Source: Emiliania huxleyi CCMP1516
Lineage: Eukaryota; Haptophyta; Isochrysidales; Noelaerhabdaceae
Length of the DNA stretch: 64,000 nucleotides
Direction of reading: 5' to 3'
Assembly (NCBI RefSeq): GCF_000372725.1
Contig: NW_005201192.1
Coordinates: 436,378-500,377 of the forward strand
Shown here: positions 39,006 to 49,136 of the stretch, piece after piece
Numbering within the stretch: the stretch's first letter is position 1
Layout: each line of letters begins with the position of its first letter
Made by a program: the position numbers and the translations under genes
Notes under the pieces: model-generated
Database searches by the model: none
What the model saw: only the letters and a program-made list of their open reading frames with translations
Told to the model about the DNA's origin: nothing

Positions 39006-39719
39006 ATGGCTCGGCGGAGACCACTGATTGTCCTCGCGTTCGCGATCACCGATGCTGCGTTGCTCCAGCCGCACCTCGTCTGTAGCCGCCCGACGGCTGG
39101 ACCTTGCACGCCCGCCCAGCTCTGGCCACGCACCCGCAGTTCTGCGCGGCGGGTCGCCACTGCCTCTCCGCCGTGCATGTCGGCGGCAGCGACCGCGGCG
39201 TGGGTCGGCGGCTGTGTCCTGAGCGGAACGGCGGGCGTTCCATCTGTGGTTGGCGCGACCAAGACGTGGTACCGCAAGATTCCGCTGCCGACATGGACGC
39301 CACCCGACCGCGTGTTTGCGCCGGTCTGGACGTCGCTCTATGCGATGATGGGGCTCGCGACCGCGCGTGTGGCGGCGGCGTCGGGCGTGTCGTCCCCCGT
39401 CGTGCACTTCCTCGCTCACCTGTGCGTCAACCTGCTGTGGGCGCCAATCTTCTTTGGTCTCCAGCGGCTGAGGCTCGCCCTGCTGATGAACGTCGCGCTG
39501 ATCGCCTCCCTCTCCGTCCTCCTCGGGCAGTATGGCATCGCGGCGGCGTCGCCGAGCGCGCTCCTCCTCTGCCCTTACATGGGCTGGCTGCTATTCGCGA
39601 CCGCCCTCAACTTCGCAATCTGCCGCCTCAACCCGACGGCCCGCGGCTACAACAACGCGCGCTGGCAAGCGGACCTCGCGAAGCTGCAGAAGCGCGCCGC
39701 GTCCATCGCCGCCGCTTAA
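39006..39719 (+). CDS. TspO/MBR-family membrane protein with organelle leader
   Basis: Translocator-protein homologue, implicated in tetrapyrrole/porphyrin binding and stress signalling. Intronless, 237 aa, ATG 39006. Residues 1-60 form an Arg/Ser/Ala-rich leader (MARRRPLIVLAFAITDAALL..), suggesting import into an organelle; residues 62-85 may be a first membrane span. The TspO core follows: WYRKIPLPTWTPPDRVFAPV (Trp/Pro-rich loop), WTSLYAMMGLATARVAA, HLCVNLLWAPIFFGLQRL, LALLMNVALIASLSVLLG and YMGWLLFATALNFAICRLN, giving the five-helix topology, with the conserved WAPIFF and LNxxI..LN segments. It starts about 320 bp from the divergent SDR gene and could share a promoter region with it. Confidence 0.9.
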   Translation: MARRRPLIVLAFAITDAALLQPHLVCSRPTAGPCTPAQLWPRTRSSARRVATASPPCMSAAATAAWVGGCVLSGTAGVPSVVGATKTWYRKIPLPTWTPPDRVFAPVWTSLYAMMGLATARVAAASGVSSPVVHFLAHLCVNLLWAPIFFGLQRLRLALLMNVALIASLSVLLGQYGIAAASPSALLLCPYMGWLLFATALNFAICRLNPTARGYNNARWQADLAKLQKRAASIAAA

Positions 39720-40160
39720 ATTTCGGCGGCAACGGGGCGGCGGGGCGGCTGCGCGCCTCTCCGAGCAGGTGGGAGGCGACGGCCGATGCCAGAAGCAAAG
39801 AACTCTAGGGACTAGGGCACTAGGCTAGGACACTGGGGACACATGGCAGTGTGGCAAAACAAAACGGGGTGGCATGTGCACGCCAGCCACAGCCCACGCA
39901 AGCACCCAAAACAGGCCCCAACACCACGCTCCGTCCACACGACCGCGAGCTCGACACACGTGGCGCCCGCAGCCGCACGGGGGGGGGACGGCGCGCGCGG
40001 AAGCGGGCGGGGGCCGGGGGCCGGGCGGTGAGAGGTCCGATCAGATGTGCGAGAAATCACGCCATCACAGATGTGTGGAGAACCGCATGGGAGAGTACAT
40101 GTAAACGGCCTATCTCCAATAAAACGTCACGACGACGGGCGCCTCCCCGCCTCAAGATTC
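39720..40160. other. convergent spacer
   Basis: 3' flank of TspO and of the transporter gene. ACTAGG repeats at 39808-39835 and GC-rich low complexity at 39975-40030. Nothing coding recognised. Confidence 0.4.
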
Positions 40161-42702
40161 CTACGCCGCCTTCCGCCTGCTGACGCGTGCAACTTCGCGC
40201 ATCGCTCGCACCGCCAGCACCGCCGCCACCGCACCCGTCGGCCGCAGCCTCCGCGCGCGCGGGTCGGGCCGCGGCTCGGGCGGGTGGACCACCTCGTCGA
40301 GCATCTCGCCTATCCGACAATCGTGCCACGCTCACGGCGATCGCTCGCGCTTGCGGACGCGCCAACTCGCCCAGCGTCTCGCCCTCGATCGCGTCGAGCG
40401 GCGCGACGAGCGGCGGCAAGGCCGAAGCCGCGTGCGCCTCGGCGAGCTCCGGGTCCTCCTCGGCCTACGATCTCGGACGCACCTCGGCTCATCTCGGCAG
40501 CGCTCGCCGGCAAGCCCGCGACCCGCCTCCGCCTCTGCGCTGGCGGCCGCGTCGCTCGCCGCGGCCTCCTCCGCCTCCTCGTCGCCGCACGCCACGAGCG
40601 CAGCGCCTACGCGAGGGGCGAGGCGCGCTCGAGATGCGAGGTGGGCCGCAGCGAGCCGGAGGCCGCCACGAGAGCGCTGCACCGATCATCAGCAAGCCGC
40701 CGACAGCGGTGCCGAGAGACACCTGGGCGAGGGGCAGGGCGGGGTCCTCGAGGCGGCCGGCTGGGTCGGCCGCCGGCGTCGCCCGTGCCGGAAGAGGGCG
40801 AGAGAGAGGAGAGAGAGGAAGAGGGAGAGCGAGAGGGAGAGGAAGAGGGAGAGCGAGAGGGAGAGGGAGAGGGAGAGCGAGAGGGAGAGGGAGAGGGAGA
40901 GGGAGAGGGAGAGGGAGAGGGAGAGGGAGAGGGAGAGGGAGAGGGAGAGGGAGAGGGGGTGGGAGAGGGGTGGGCTGGAGGCACACCTCTTCTCTCAGCA
41001 GCGCGACGCCGAACAAGCCGGCGAAGAGCGGCTGCAGCGCGGCGAAGGGCTGCGACTTTGCGGCGGAGATGGTGCGCATGGCCTGAGTGAGGTATGGGGA
41101 GACATGTGGAGATCTGGGGGAGATGTGGGGGAGGTGCACATCGCCAGTGAGTGAGGGTGTGCGAGTGGGGCGAGGTGTGCGGTGGGGGGATGGTGCGGCG
41201 GGGGATGCGAGTCGGGCGTGAGTGCGGGAGGAGAGAGCGGCGCACGAGCCTCGAACCGGCGCAACAACAACAACAGTACCACCGCTCTACTCCAGTGATG
41301 GTAACAGCGAGAGACACCTCGAACTGGAGCGACGCCGAGAGGAAGCCGCTGACGAAGACGCCGCCGCCCATCAGCGCCCACTGCGCCGGCCGCACGTGCC
41401 CGATCCTGAGGGTCGGTGTCGAGGGACGAGTCACGAGAGCGAGCCTCGAGTCTCTGCCTCGCTGCACGCGTGGCGGGGTGCCGGCGGAGTGTCGCCGCCG
41501 AGGCGCCGCCGGCGGCGACGTCTGCGGCGAAGAGGCCGGCGGAGAGGGCGCCTGGGGTGCGGGGGCGGAGGGAGGGTGGGCGGGGAGGGGGGGGGGGGAG
41601 GCGTCCGTCGGGGGCGGCGGAGAGGCAGAGGGTCGCCCATCCAGCACATGCGCGCCAGGTTGAGCGCCTGAGTTTGGGGGGGGGGAGAGAGGAGGTCGTG
41701 GCCAGCTCCGCCCGTGTCTCCGCCCATCTCGGCCTCTCGGGCGCGCCTCGGCGGCGTGGGTGCGCAGGTGGACGGTGGTGCGGACGCGGTAGACGGAGTC
41801 CACCCAAGCCGACGCCACAAGAGCCACGGCACCCGGCAAGCTGCCGCCTCCTCCTTCGCCTCCGCCGCCTCTCGCGTAGTCGACGGCCGCCGTGAGGGCC
41901 GCGGCGCCAAAGGCGAGCAGGCAGGCGCCCCAGGTGCGCCGCCCGAAGCCACCCACGCCGAGCAGGAGCGAGACGAGCGGGCAAAACACGTGGTCCTATG
42001 GCTCTCCCGGGACACCTCGAGGGCAGCCCCGGCTGCTGCGACCACACCGAGCCGAGCAGGCAGCCGTCGACGCAAAGATCTCGGACATCGCGGCGGTGAC
42101 GCGGCAAGTGCCCCAGACGGAGAGGAGGGCGCACGACACAGAGTAGGTGCCCAGCTCCAGCGCCGCGAGGCTGGCGCCAGGCGCCGGCGCCGCCAGCGAG
42201 GCGGAGCCACCATCGGCCAAGCGGCGCCTCGCCTGAGACCAGGGAAGCTCTGTGAACTCGCTGTGGGACTGGCCTGCATGCGCGCAGTTGGCGCCTGCAC
42301 GGCCCGGAGAGAGCGCGTCGCCGTGGCGAAGAGGCAGAGGAACGAGTACCGCACAAAGGTGATGAAGAGCGTGCCGAGCGGCTCTGCGCCTGGCACCGCC
42401 GCCACCGCGCGCAGCAACACACTGTAGCTGCCGAAGCCAGCATTGGCGACGAGCAGCATCAGCCTCGCCCGGGCCAGCTCGGCTGCGGAGGCCGACGTAG
42501 CCGAGGCGCCGCCGCCGCCTCGCAAGCGGAGCGGCGGCCGAGCACCACCACCGGTATGACGATCTCCGCCATGGCGGCAGATTTGTCCCTTGAGCTTGGG
42601 CGGCAGATTCGTCTGTACTGTCTGCACAGCATGCTGCAAGCGTAGCGAGGCCGAGCCTTGCAATGCTGCGGCCGTCAGGATGGCAAGCAGACCGCTTCTC
42701 AT
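40161..42702 (-). CDS. EamA-type (DMT superfamily) plastid-targeted transporter
   Basis: Multi-pass membrane transporter of the drug/metabolite superfamily. ATG 42702: MRSGLLAILTAAALQGSASL is a signal peptide ending in a GSA-S site, followed by a transit-like stretch. First membrane domain: LMLLVANAGFGSYSVLLRAV, LGTLFITFVRYSFLCLFATA (to about 42265), then LGTYSVSCALLSVWGTCRVT (about 42110-42160), VFCPLVSLLLGVGGFGRRTW (about 41940-41990), GAVALVASAWVDSVYRVRTT, WALMGGGVFVSGFLSASLQF (about 41310-41370), PFAALQPLFAGLFGVALLRE (about 40990-41060) and LGTAVGGLLMIGAALSW (about 40680-40720). The last exons read IEGETLG then a GC-donor intron (borders GGCGAG on both sides) and EMLDEVVHPPEPRPDPRARR to the stop at 40161. 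Exon ends in the middle are approximate. Cargo unknown. Confidence 0.72.
40798..40962. repeat. (GAGAGG)n/(GAGGGA)n purine tract in transporter intron
   Basis: About 160 bp of hexamer-like GAGAGGGA, GCGAGAGG units, all purine on the plus strand; inside the intron before the VSLGTAVGGLL exon. Confidence 0.95.
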
Positions 42703-42844
42703 CCTGTGATCGTGACTGTGTCACTAGACTGTGCGATTTCGGGCCAGTGGTGGTGCTTTTCTACAGTGTACTCAGTGTATGTGGCCGGCAAGCTGCCAGG
42801 CAAGCAGGCAAAAGAAACCGGTCCGACATATTCAAACGGCGGAG

Positions 42845-43065
42845 AGATAGGAAGAGGCGGACGCCCAAGGGTGGGCGACGGCTAGCGCATCACACCCCTC
42901 TCCTTAAAAATCCCTGTGTGGTGGCGGCGTGCCGTTCTCCCAATCCCACATCCCTCCTTGGGTTGGCCGTTTTCTTTCTTTTCAAACGGCGGCGTGCCGT
43001 CCTCCCATCCCTCCCTTGGGTTGTCCGTTTTCTTTCTTTTCTTTCTTTTTTCAAAACGACAGGTC
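42845..43065 (-). repeat. dispersed repeat family R1, copy 2 (with internal duplication)
   Basis: Reverse complement of 31858-31975. The CGGCGTGCCGT..CCATCCC..TTGGGTTG..CGTTTTCTTTCTTTTC block is present twice in tandem (42930-42990 and 42988-43048). It ends about 300 bp upstream of the F-box/propeller gene. Confidence 0.8.
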
Positions 43066-43348
43066 AGACAGAAGAGAAGACTCAGGTCAGTCAGCGAAAG
43101 GTTCGGCGAGACGGCGAAAAACGAAAAAACATACACTTATCAAAAAAAAAAGCATTCGCCCCCCTCCCCCCCCCGTTGCGACTTGCGCAACGCGGAGAAC
43201 TTGCTCGCCCTCCCCCACTCTACGGCGCCCGCCTACGGCGCGAATCACTCTTATTCGTTCGCGCGCGGCGGGGCGGCGCGCGCCCGCCCAGTAGCTCGCC
43301 ACTCACGAGTTCCGCGGCGCGCGCCAGGGTCGCCCCCCACGCACTTTC

Positions 43349-44545
43349 ATGGCCCGCCTTGCAGTCCGCCTGCGGAGCCTGCCACTCGAGGAGCTCGTGC
43401 AGTTCGCGGCCGAGGCGCTGGAGACCCAACCATCGAGCCTCCTGGGCCTGCCCCACAAGGATCTCGCGGCACTCGCGGCGCCAGCAATCTCCGCGGACGC
43501 AGAGCTGAGCAAGGAGGCCGACCGCCGCATTGCGCTACACGCGCCGATTCCAGAGTGGGCGCTCTCAAAGGTACTAGTCTCGCAGGACCTCGCTCCCCTC
43601 ATCCTCAACCAGCTCGAGGTCGGAGACTATGCCGCCGCCAAGGTGTGCAAGACGTGGCGTTGCGGGTGGCTGGCCACCGTCGCGCAGCGGCCCTGGTTGC
43701 GGCCGGCTCCAACGCAGCCGCCGCCCCTGGATGGTGGGGACTGGTCCGTGAGCGCGATCGTGGCGCTCGATGGCGAGCGGTTCTGCATGTGCGCAGAAGA
43801 CCCCGACAACGACTTTCCCGAAGGGAATCTTCTGGTACTCAACCGCAGCTTCCAGGTGCTGCAGACGATCCCGTACCAGCAAGTTGATGGGCTGGCGGCA
43901 ACACAGCACGGTCTATGTGGCTGGTGCGATGACATCCTCTCGCGGTACATTCTGACCGACAGCTCTTTAGACAAAGTGGCCGAGGTGGCGCTGGGTTTCC
44001 TTGTCTGTGACGTGATTTGCGCGCCCGACGGCACGCTCTTTGCCAGCACCTCCGGTCGAATCACCAGCAGCGGCTGCGGTTTCGTCGACAGCCACGCTCG
44101 CGTGGTCGCTTTCGACCCTCTCACACTCGAACAGAAGTTCAAATGTGAACCTGGCCACCTGAACCACTTTGCCTTCAGAGGAATAGCTGTTGTCGGCACG
44201 GAGCTCTTCGTGTGCGATAGTGCGGCGCCGGAGGGCCAGGAGAGGTACGGCCGCTTCCAAGTCTTTGCGCTCACGGGTGAGTACCTGCGTGAGGTGCGGG
44301 TCAGCGTGCCGAACCCGACTGCTCTCCAGTACATTAACGGGCGGCTATACGTTACTGATTACGCGTTTCCTCGGGACGGCCCGCACGTTTTCGTGCTCAC
44401 TCCTGAGGGCGAGCCGCTGCAGCACTACCAACATGAGGCATTTTCGCTGGCAATTCACCCGGTGTGTCCTTTCGCGGGCGGACTGCTGCTCAGGGCAGAC
44501 CAGGAGGGCTATCAAAACCGCCTTGCGTTCCTGAGTGGTCTCTGA
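43349..44545 (+). CDS. F-box-like protein with NHL/six-bladed beta-propeller-type domain
   Basis: Intronless, 398 aa, ATG 43349. Residues about 78-112 (LVSQDLAPLILNQLEVGDYA then AAKVCKTWRCGW) resemble an F-box. Residues about 130-398 show repeated strand patterns with LLVLNRSFQVLQTIPY, VICAPDGTLFAS, RVVAFDPLTLEQKFKC, GIAVVGTELFVCDSA, RFQVFALTGEYLREVRV, ALQYINGRLYVTDYAF and HVFVLTPEGEPLQHYQ, the spacing of an NHL/SMP-30-like propeller. Likely a ubiquitin-ligase adaptor, inferred from the domain pair. An F-box/RCC1 gene with the same architecture lies at 26.7-28.1 kb. A strong intron-like polypyrimidine plus CAG at 44855 could allow an alternative 3' exon. Confidence 0.7.
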   Translation: MARLAVRLRSLPLEELVQFAAEALETQPSSLLGLPHKDLAALAAPAISADAELSKEADRRIALHAPIPEWALSKVLVSQDLAPLILNQLEVGDYAAAKVCKTWRCGWLATVAQRPWLRPAPTQPPPLDGGDWSVSAIVALDGERFCMCAEDPDNDFPEGNLLVLNRSFQVLQTIPYQQVDGLAATQHGLCGWCDDILSRYILTDSSLDKVAEVALGFLVCDVICAPDGTLFASTSGRITSSGCGFVDSHARVVAFDPLTLEQKFKCEPGHLNHFAFRGIAVVGTELFVCDSAAPEGQERYGRFQVFALTGEYLREVRVSVPNPTALQYINGRLYVTDYAFPRDGPHVFVLTPEGEPLQHYQHEAFSLAIHPVCPFAGGLLLRADQEGYQNRLAFLSGL

Positions 44546-46048
44546 AGGAGGTGCGGGCTCAACCCACGCGCACTGTGGTCACACGCACACACACAGGACA
44601 CACACACACACACGCGGGCGCACACACGCACGCATGCACGCACACCGCTCACCCATGCGCACCGGGCCTTGCACATGATGATGCCCCCCCCCCCCCCAAA
44701 GGGCCTCGCCCCAAGCATCGTGCAACGTGCATGTCTAACAGTCCTCCTATCTCTCTTCTCTGTCTCTGTCTCTGTCTCTCTGTCTCTGTCTCTGTCTCTC
44801 TGCCTATGTCTGTTTCCCCCTCTCTCCGCGTCCGCCCTCTCTCTCCCCACGCAGTTTTTGGAGCACTTAGAGAAACCCCTGGACGAACGCTGAATTGCGG
44901 TGTGAGCTGTGATGACAGCGCTGATATGTGTAAGGCGACGACCACCCCGGACAAGCACGCTTCACACGGTTGGCGGTGCGCGAGCCCCATGATGATCTGC
45001 GGGGCCGAGCTGGAGACGCGCATGGCGCGGCTCGAGGCTAAGATCGACCCTGTCTCCGGCCGCACGAGTGACGAGCGCAAGTATGCTAAGCAGCCGCGCC
45101 GCTCCGGGGCCTGAGTGTCTGTTTCTCTCTCATTCCTGTCCGTGAATAGACGATATAAGCAAAGGGGGGTTGAGGGCTGGTATAGAGGCGGGTTACAGTG
45201 TCAGAGCTATCACAGGATGAGGGCTCTAATTAGGGTTACACACTGGTGACAGGGCTTGTCGGGGGGTCGCGACACTGGACGCGTCCGGACGTGTCCCGCC
45301 GACACCCCCCCCCGAGCCCCGTCCGAAGACGTGTCCAGAACAAGACCGTGCCCGGGCGGGGGCCTGACCTGTCGTGTCCGGTCACACGAGTATAGAAAAG
45401 TGTGTGTGTATGCGTGTGTGAGGTGTGCTAGAGGTGTGCGAGAGCGTTCTGAGCGGAGTATTTGTTTTGTCCTATCTCGCGCGTGGTCCACAGCGCAGCG
45501 GCAGGTGCGGTGCCCGGTGGCCGGTGCAGCCAGAGAGGTGAGAGAGAGAGAGGAGAGAGCTCTGGGCACTGTGGGGGTCCGACTCCGAGAGAGGTGTACT
45601 CTCTGGCTACGGCGCTTTACCACAGGGTCAGGGACCAAGGGAGCAGGGTGCGCGCGGGGCTCCGATATATCGAGCCCCGCAGCGCTCCCAGGGCTGAATT
45701 CAACATGGCACATGGATGCTACCTATGACAGCGCACGGGATTCTCCGCAGACCGCGCACGCACATTAGACTTACATATATAGCCCCCATGCAGCTGCGCT
45801 AGAACCCTCCAAATTGCGTCTGTCCAAACCGCGACTCCACGTGGGGCCATGTGGCACAAGTGACGCGACCGTCTCGTGATGTCGTAATTCGGCGCCACGC
45901 CCGCCGCCCCCTCGACGCCTCCCGGCGCCCGCAACCTCGCGCCCCTCCAGTGCCAAGAGAGGAGTGCGCCTCCGGCCGCCTTCCGTTGAGAGAAGAGGGG
46001 AGCAGAGAGTCGCGGCCGCGGAGGCGGGTGGGGGTGGGGGGGGGGAGC
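44546..46048. other. repeat-rich intergenic region
   Basis: Contains (CA)n with CACACGCA variants (44580-44650), a C-run at 44686-44697, and CTGTCT/CTCTGTCT repeats (44755-44810). A small plausible exon (about 44855-45113, containing MMICGAELETRMARLEAKID) cannot be joined to a gene. At 45250-45375 GTCCGG/GTGTCCGGAC words recur. Nothing else recognised. Confidence 0.35.
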
Positions 46049-48144
46049 TCAGCCAAACTTGTTCTTGGCGAGAGAGTAGAGGAGCGTGCCTGCGGTTTGC
46101 ACATTCGTCGCGTCAGCCAACGGCCAGCCGACTGGCGTTGCTCTCTCGTTGGGCGGCGGGTGGGGCGAGGTGCGGCGCAAGATACGGTGCGGGTGCCGGC
46201 GATTGCGATGCTCGAGCCGATGACGCCGAGCGTGGAGATCGGCGTCTTGAAGGCGATGACCGAAGCGACGATGATGACGACGCGCTTGATGGTGTTGCCG
46301 ACGGCGTGCGTCACCTGCCGCCGGACCGCCGCCCGAAGTGTGGCCGAGATGGAGCTGCAGTGCGGCGCGCGCAGACAACGCGGTCACCGGGTTGACGCGG
46401 CCGAGGGCGAGGAAGGCAACCTACGGCGGCAGACGCGCCACGCCCCTCGCGCCACGCCCCTCGCGCCACGCCCCTCGCGCCGGCCGCGCCAGGCTCGCGC
46501 TCGACGCGGAGGTGCGGGCAGGCGGTTTTCTCGTTGAGCGGTGGGACAAGGCCCCTCTGGTCTCGGCTGGTCTCGGCTAGTCTCGGGCCTCGTTGTACAG
46601 GTAGTAGAAGGCGCCGGACAGCAGCGACATCTTTGCGAGGTAGCCCGCCTGAGCACACCTCGAGCTGTGAAGAGCACCGCGCGGGAGCTACGGGTCGGCT
46701 CTCGCCCCGCGGAGAGGCGGGGGGGCGGGGCGCCGTCATGCCGGCGCCGGTGGCGGCGGTCCAGGCGGCGCGGATGGCGGCGGGAGGCTCGATGGCGAGG
46801 GCGACCGGGAAGAGGGCGATGGTCGCAAGAATGGTCAGCACGCCGTACAGGTTCGCCTAGCCGCCGCTCACGCCCAGACCCGTGATCGCGGGGGGCTGGG
46901 CAAGGGCGGCGAACGCGCAAGCCTCCTCACCTCGCTCATGTTTTCGCCGACACCGCCCCCCATCGTCTTCTTTGCCAGGATGCCTGTTCACGGCCGCGCG
47001 CGTGAAGAGACGCCCCTGGCGTGAGGCCGCCACCGCCGCGTGAGGGCATGCCGCGCATCGCCGAGGATAGGTTCGAGACCATGGCGGCGATGAAGCCGAC
47101 CCAGGTGAAGGAGAGCTCCTGCCGGGGGAGGGGGGGAGAGGGGAGGGGGGGGGGGGGGGGGAAGTCCCAGGCAAACCTCGGCTCGAGCCATCGGCGCGCG
47201 GTCTCCTCTCTCTCTCTCTCGCGCCGCTGCTGCTGCTGCTGCTGCCTTGAAGGAGGAAGCGCGGCTCTGTCTCGGCTCTGTCTCGGCTCTGTCTCGGCTG
47301 CATCTCGGCTGCATCTCGGCTGCATCTCGGCTCCATCTCGGCTGCATCTCGGCTGCATCTCGGCTGCATCTCGGCTGCATCTCGGCCTTGAGAGAGGCGA
47401 GGGCGACGCCGCCGACGATGGGGAGCAGCGTCAGGTACGTCTGCCACGAAGAGACGGCGCCTGGAGAGGCGGGTAGGGGCGGCGTCACGCCGCCACCGCG
47501 CAGGCGAGTCCTTGCCCGCCGCTGCGGGACAGCGCCGAGGATCGCAAAGGAGAGGGCGGCGGAGACGACCGGCTCGGACGCCTGCCGGGTGCCGGGCAGC
47601 GTCTCGAGGTCTCGAGGTGGCGGGAGGGGGGGCGGCGGGCCCCGGCGCCTTGATGATGTGAGTGAAGGAGACGGCGCCGGCGCCGAGCGAGATGACCGCG
47701 CCGATGTGCGTGCCTGCTCACAGCGCGGGGCGCCGTGAAGGCCGCCTCATCGCCTCGCACGCGGCTGGTGGGGCCAGGCAGCAGCGGCGAGGCGATCGGT
47801 GCTCTCGGCTCTCGGCGTGCTCTCTGCGTGCTCTCTGCGTGGTCGGGGCGCTAGAGGATCTCTGCCGGAGCCCGTCTCGGCTACGCGTCGGCGCCGAGGT
47901 GGCCGAGCGACACTGGGATGAGGAAGTGTCTAGGAAGTGTCTAGGAAGTGTCTAGGGAGTGTCTAGGAAGGCGCCGAGGTGGCCGAGCGACACTGGGATG
48001 AGCGTCTTGACGTTGTCAGCAGACAGCTTTGGCGCCTCGAGGGGACAGAGAGAGGCGTCACTGGACAAGGTGCGCAGCCGCAGGGCGCGCCTCCACGGCG
48101 ACACGGCGGCGGCGGTCGCGGCGGCGGCTGTGGCGGCGGTAACG

Positions 48145-48186
<42 letters not shown>

Positions 48187-48827
48187 GCGGTGCCAGGAAT
48201 GATGTTCTCTCAAGGGTGGCTTGTGGCGGGTGCGTGGCGTCGCCTTGCGCAGCCCGGTGGTCCAGAGGAAGAGACAGTACGGGATGCCGACGAAGAGCTG
48301 GAGGAGCGCCATCGTCCACGGGATGGGCAGCGCGTTGAGCGCCTGCCAATGTGTGTGCATTTGGCGAGGGGCTCGGAGTCGAGGTGGTACTCGCGCTGAC
48401 GGCGGGCGTGAGAGAGGGAGGGTCTACTGGCTCCCGAGCCAGTGGGTACCGACAGCGGGTGAATTGCGGCGAAGACTTGGGTTGGCGGTGGGCTGGCTGT
48501 GCGGCTGTGCGGCGGCTGGCGGTGGGCGGCCGGGCTGGCACTAATGGCGGCCTTCTTGTTGTAGATATTGTAGCCGATGTTGAAGAGGTACCAGAGCGCG
48601 AAGAACGAGGCCGTCTTGAGCGTCTCAAACACGCCATCGCTCTCCTTGGCCTCGGCCGCGTCGGCCATGAAGATTGCCGGCGCACGCGGCGCCAGCCGAG
48701 CGGCGGTCGGAAGCGCGACGGCGGCGCGCTGCGGTGCAACGCGCAGGTGGTGGCGCGGAGCCACGGCGAAGGACGCAAGCGCCGACGTGCCGACGGCGCC
48801 GAAGAGCAGCACAGCTTTCAGCAGCAT
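46049..48827 (-). CDS. plastid triose-phosphate/phosphate translocator
   Basis: Exports triose phosphates from the plastid in exchange for phosphate (TPT/NST family). ATG 48827 (an in-frame ATG also at 48905): MLLKAVLLFGAVGTSALASF gives a signal peptide with an ALASF cleavage motif of red secondary plastids, then an Arg-rich transit peptide. Mature part: FFALWYLFNIGYNIYNKK (about 48560-48620), LNALPIPWTMALLQLFVGI, LSADNVKTLIPVSLGHLGAF, AVISLGAGAVSFTHIIK, ASEPVVSAALSFAILGAV, YLTLLPIVGGVALASLK, LSFTWVGFIAAMVSNLSSAM, NLYGVLTILATIALFPVALA, MSLLSGAFYYLYNE, VAFLALGRVNPVTHAVGNTI then KRVVIIVASVIAFKTPIS and IAGTLLYSLAKNKFG at the stop 46049. The KR pair of the final phosphate-binding helix is present. 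About 11 exons; several donors are GC (AAG/GCCGCC, AAG/GCGACG, AAG/GCGCCG). Confidence 0.9.
47266..47392. repeat. CTCGGCTGCAT / CTCGGCTCTGT minisatellite in TPT intron
   Basis: About eleven 10-11 bp units, first TCTCGGCTCTG then TCTCGGCTGCA, between two exons of the translocator. The neighbouring segment 47137-47160 is a G-run and 47202-47222 is (CT)n. Confidence 0.9.
47890..48000. repeat. TPT intron with copied exon edge and AAGTGTCTAGG minisatellite
   Basis: GGCGCCGAGGTGGCCGAGCG then ACACTGGGATGA occurs at 47891-47922 and again at 47970-48002; the second is coding (end of the LSADNVKTLIPVSLGHLGAF exon), the first lies in the intron. Between them are five AAGTGTCTAGG units. Confidence 0.85.
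48110..48195. repeat. (GGC)n trinucleotide repeat in TPT intron
   Basis: GGCGGC-rich run with few interruptions across about 85 bp. Confidence 0.9.
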
Positions 48828-49136
48828 CGCCGAGATCAGTTGTGCAAAAAAAAATACAGCCACTAGCCGCGGGACGCCTCGTGTCGCAAAAAAGAATTCA
48901 GTCATCTTCTAAGCCGCGCGTGGACACTAGAGGAGCCGGGGCCCGGTTTCCGCAGTGCTGCGCGGCGCATGGTGCCTCTGGACGTTCGACTTGGTCTTGG
49001 ACATTCGTCGGTCGACTTAGGTCGCCTTTTCCTTGAATACCCCTGAATGAAGGAACTTCCGCGCCCCAACCTACTAACCTATCACAACGCACCTCGTGCA
49101 CGGCCTACTCCACTCCCGCGCCGTCCCGCGCCGTCC

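Noticed and set aside
40607-42443. Very long minus-strand open frames of about 460-480 codons
   Set aside because: They run through purine-tract introns as Ser/Pro or Arg/Pro low complexity. Only parts match the transporter exons; the rest are shadows.
44855-45113. Alternative last exon of the F-box/propeller gene
   Set aside because: A good acceptor exists at 44855, but the main frame already ends cleanly at 44545 and no donor fitting the phase is evident, so it was not added to the model.
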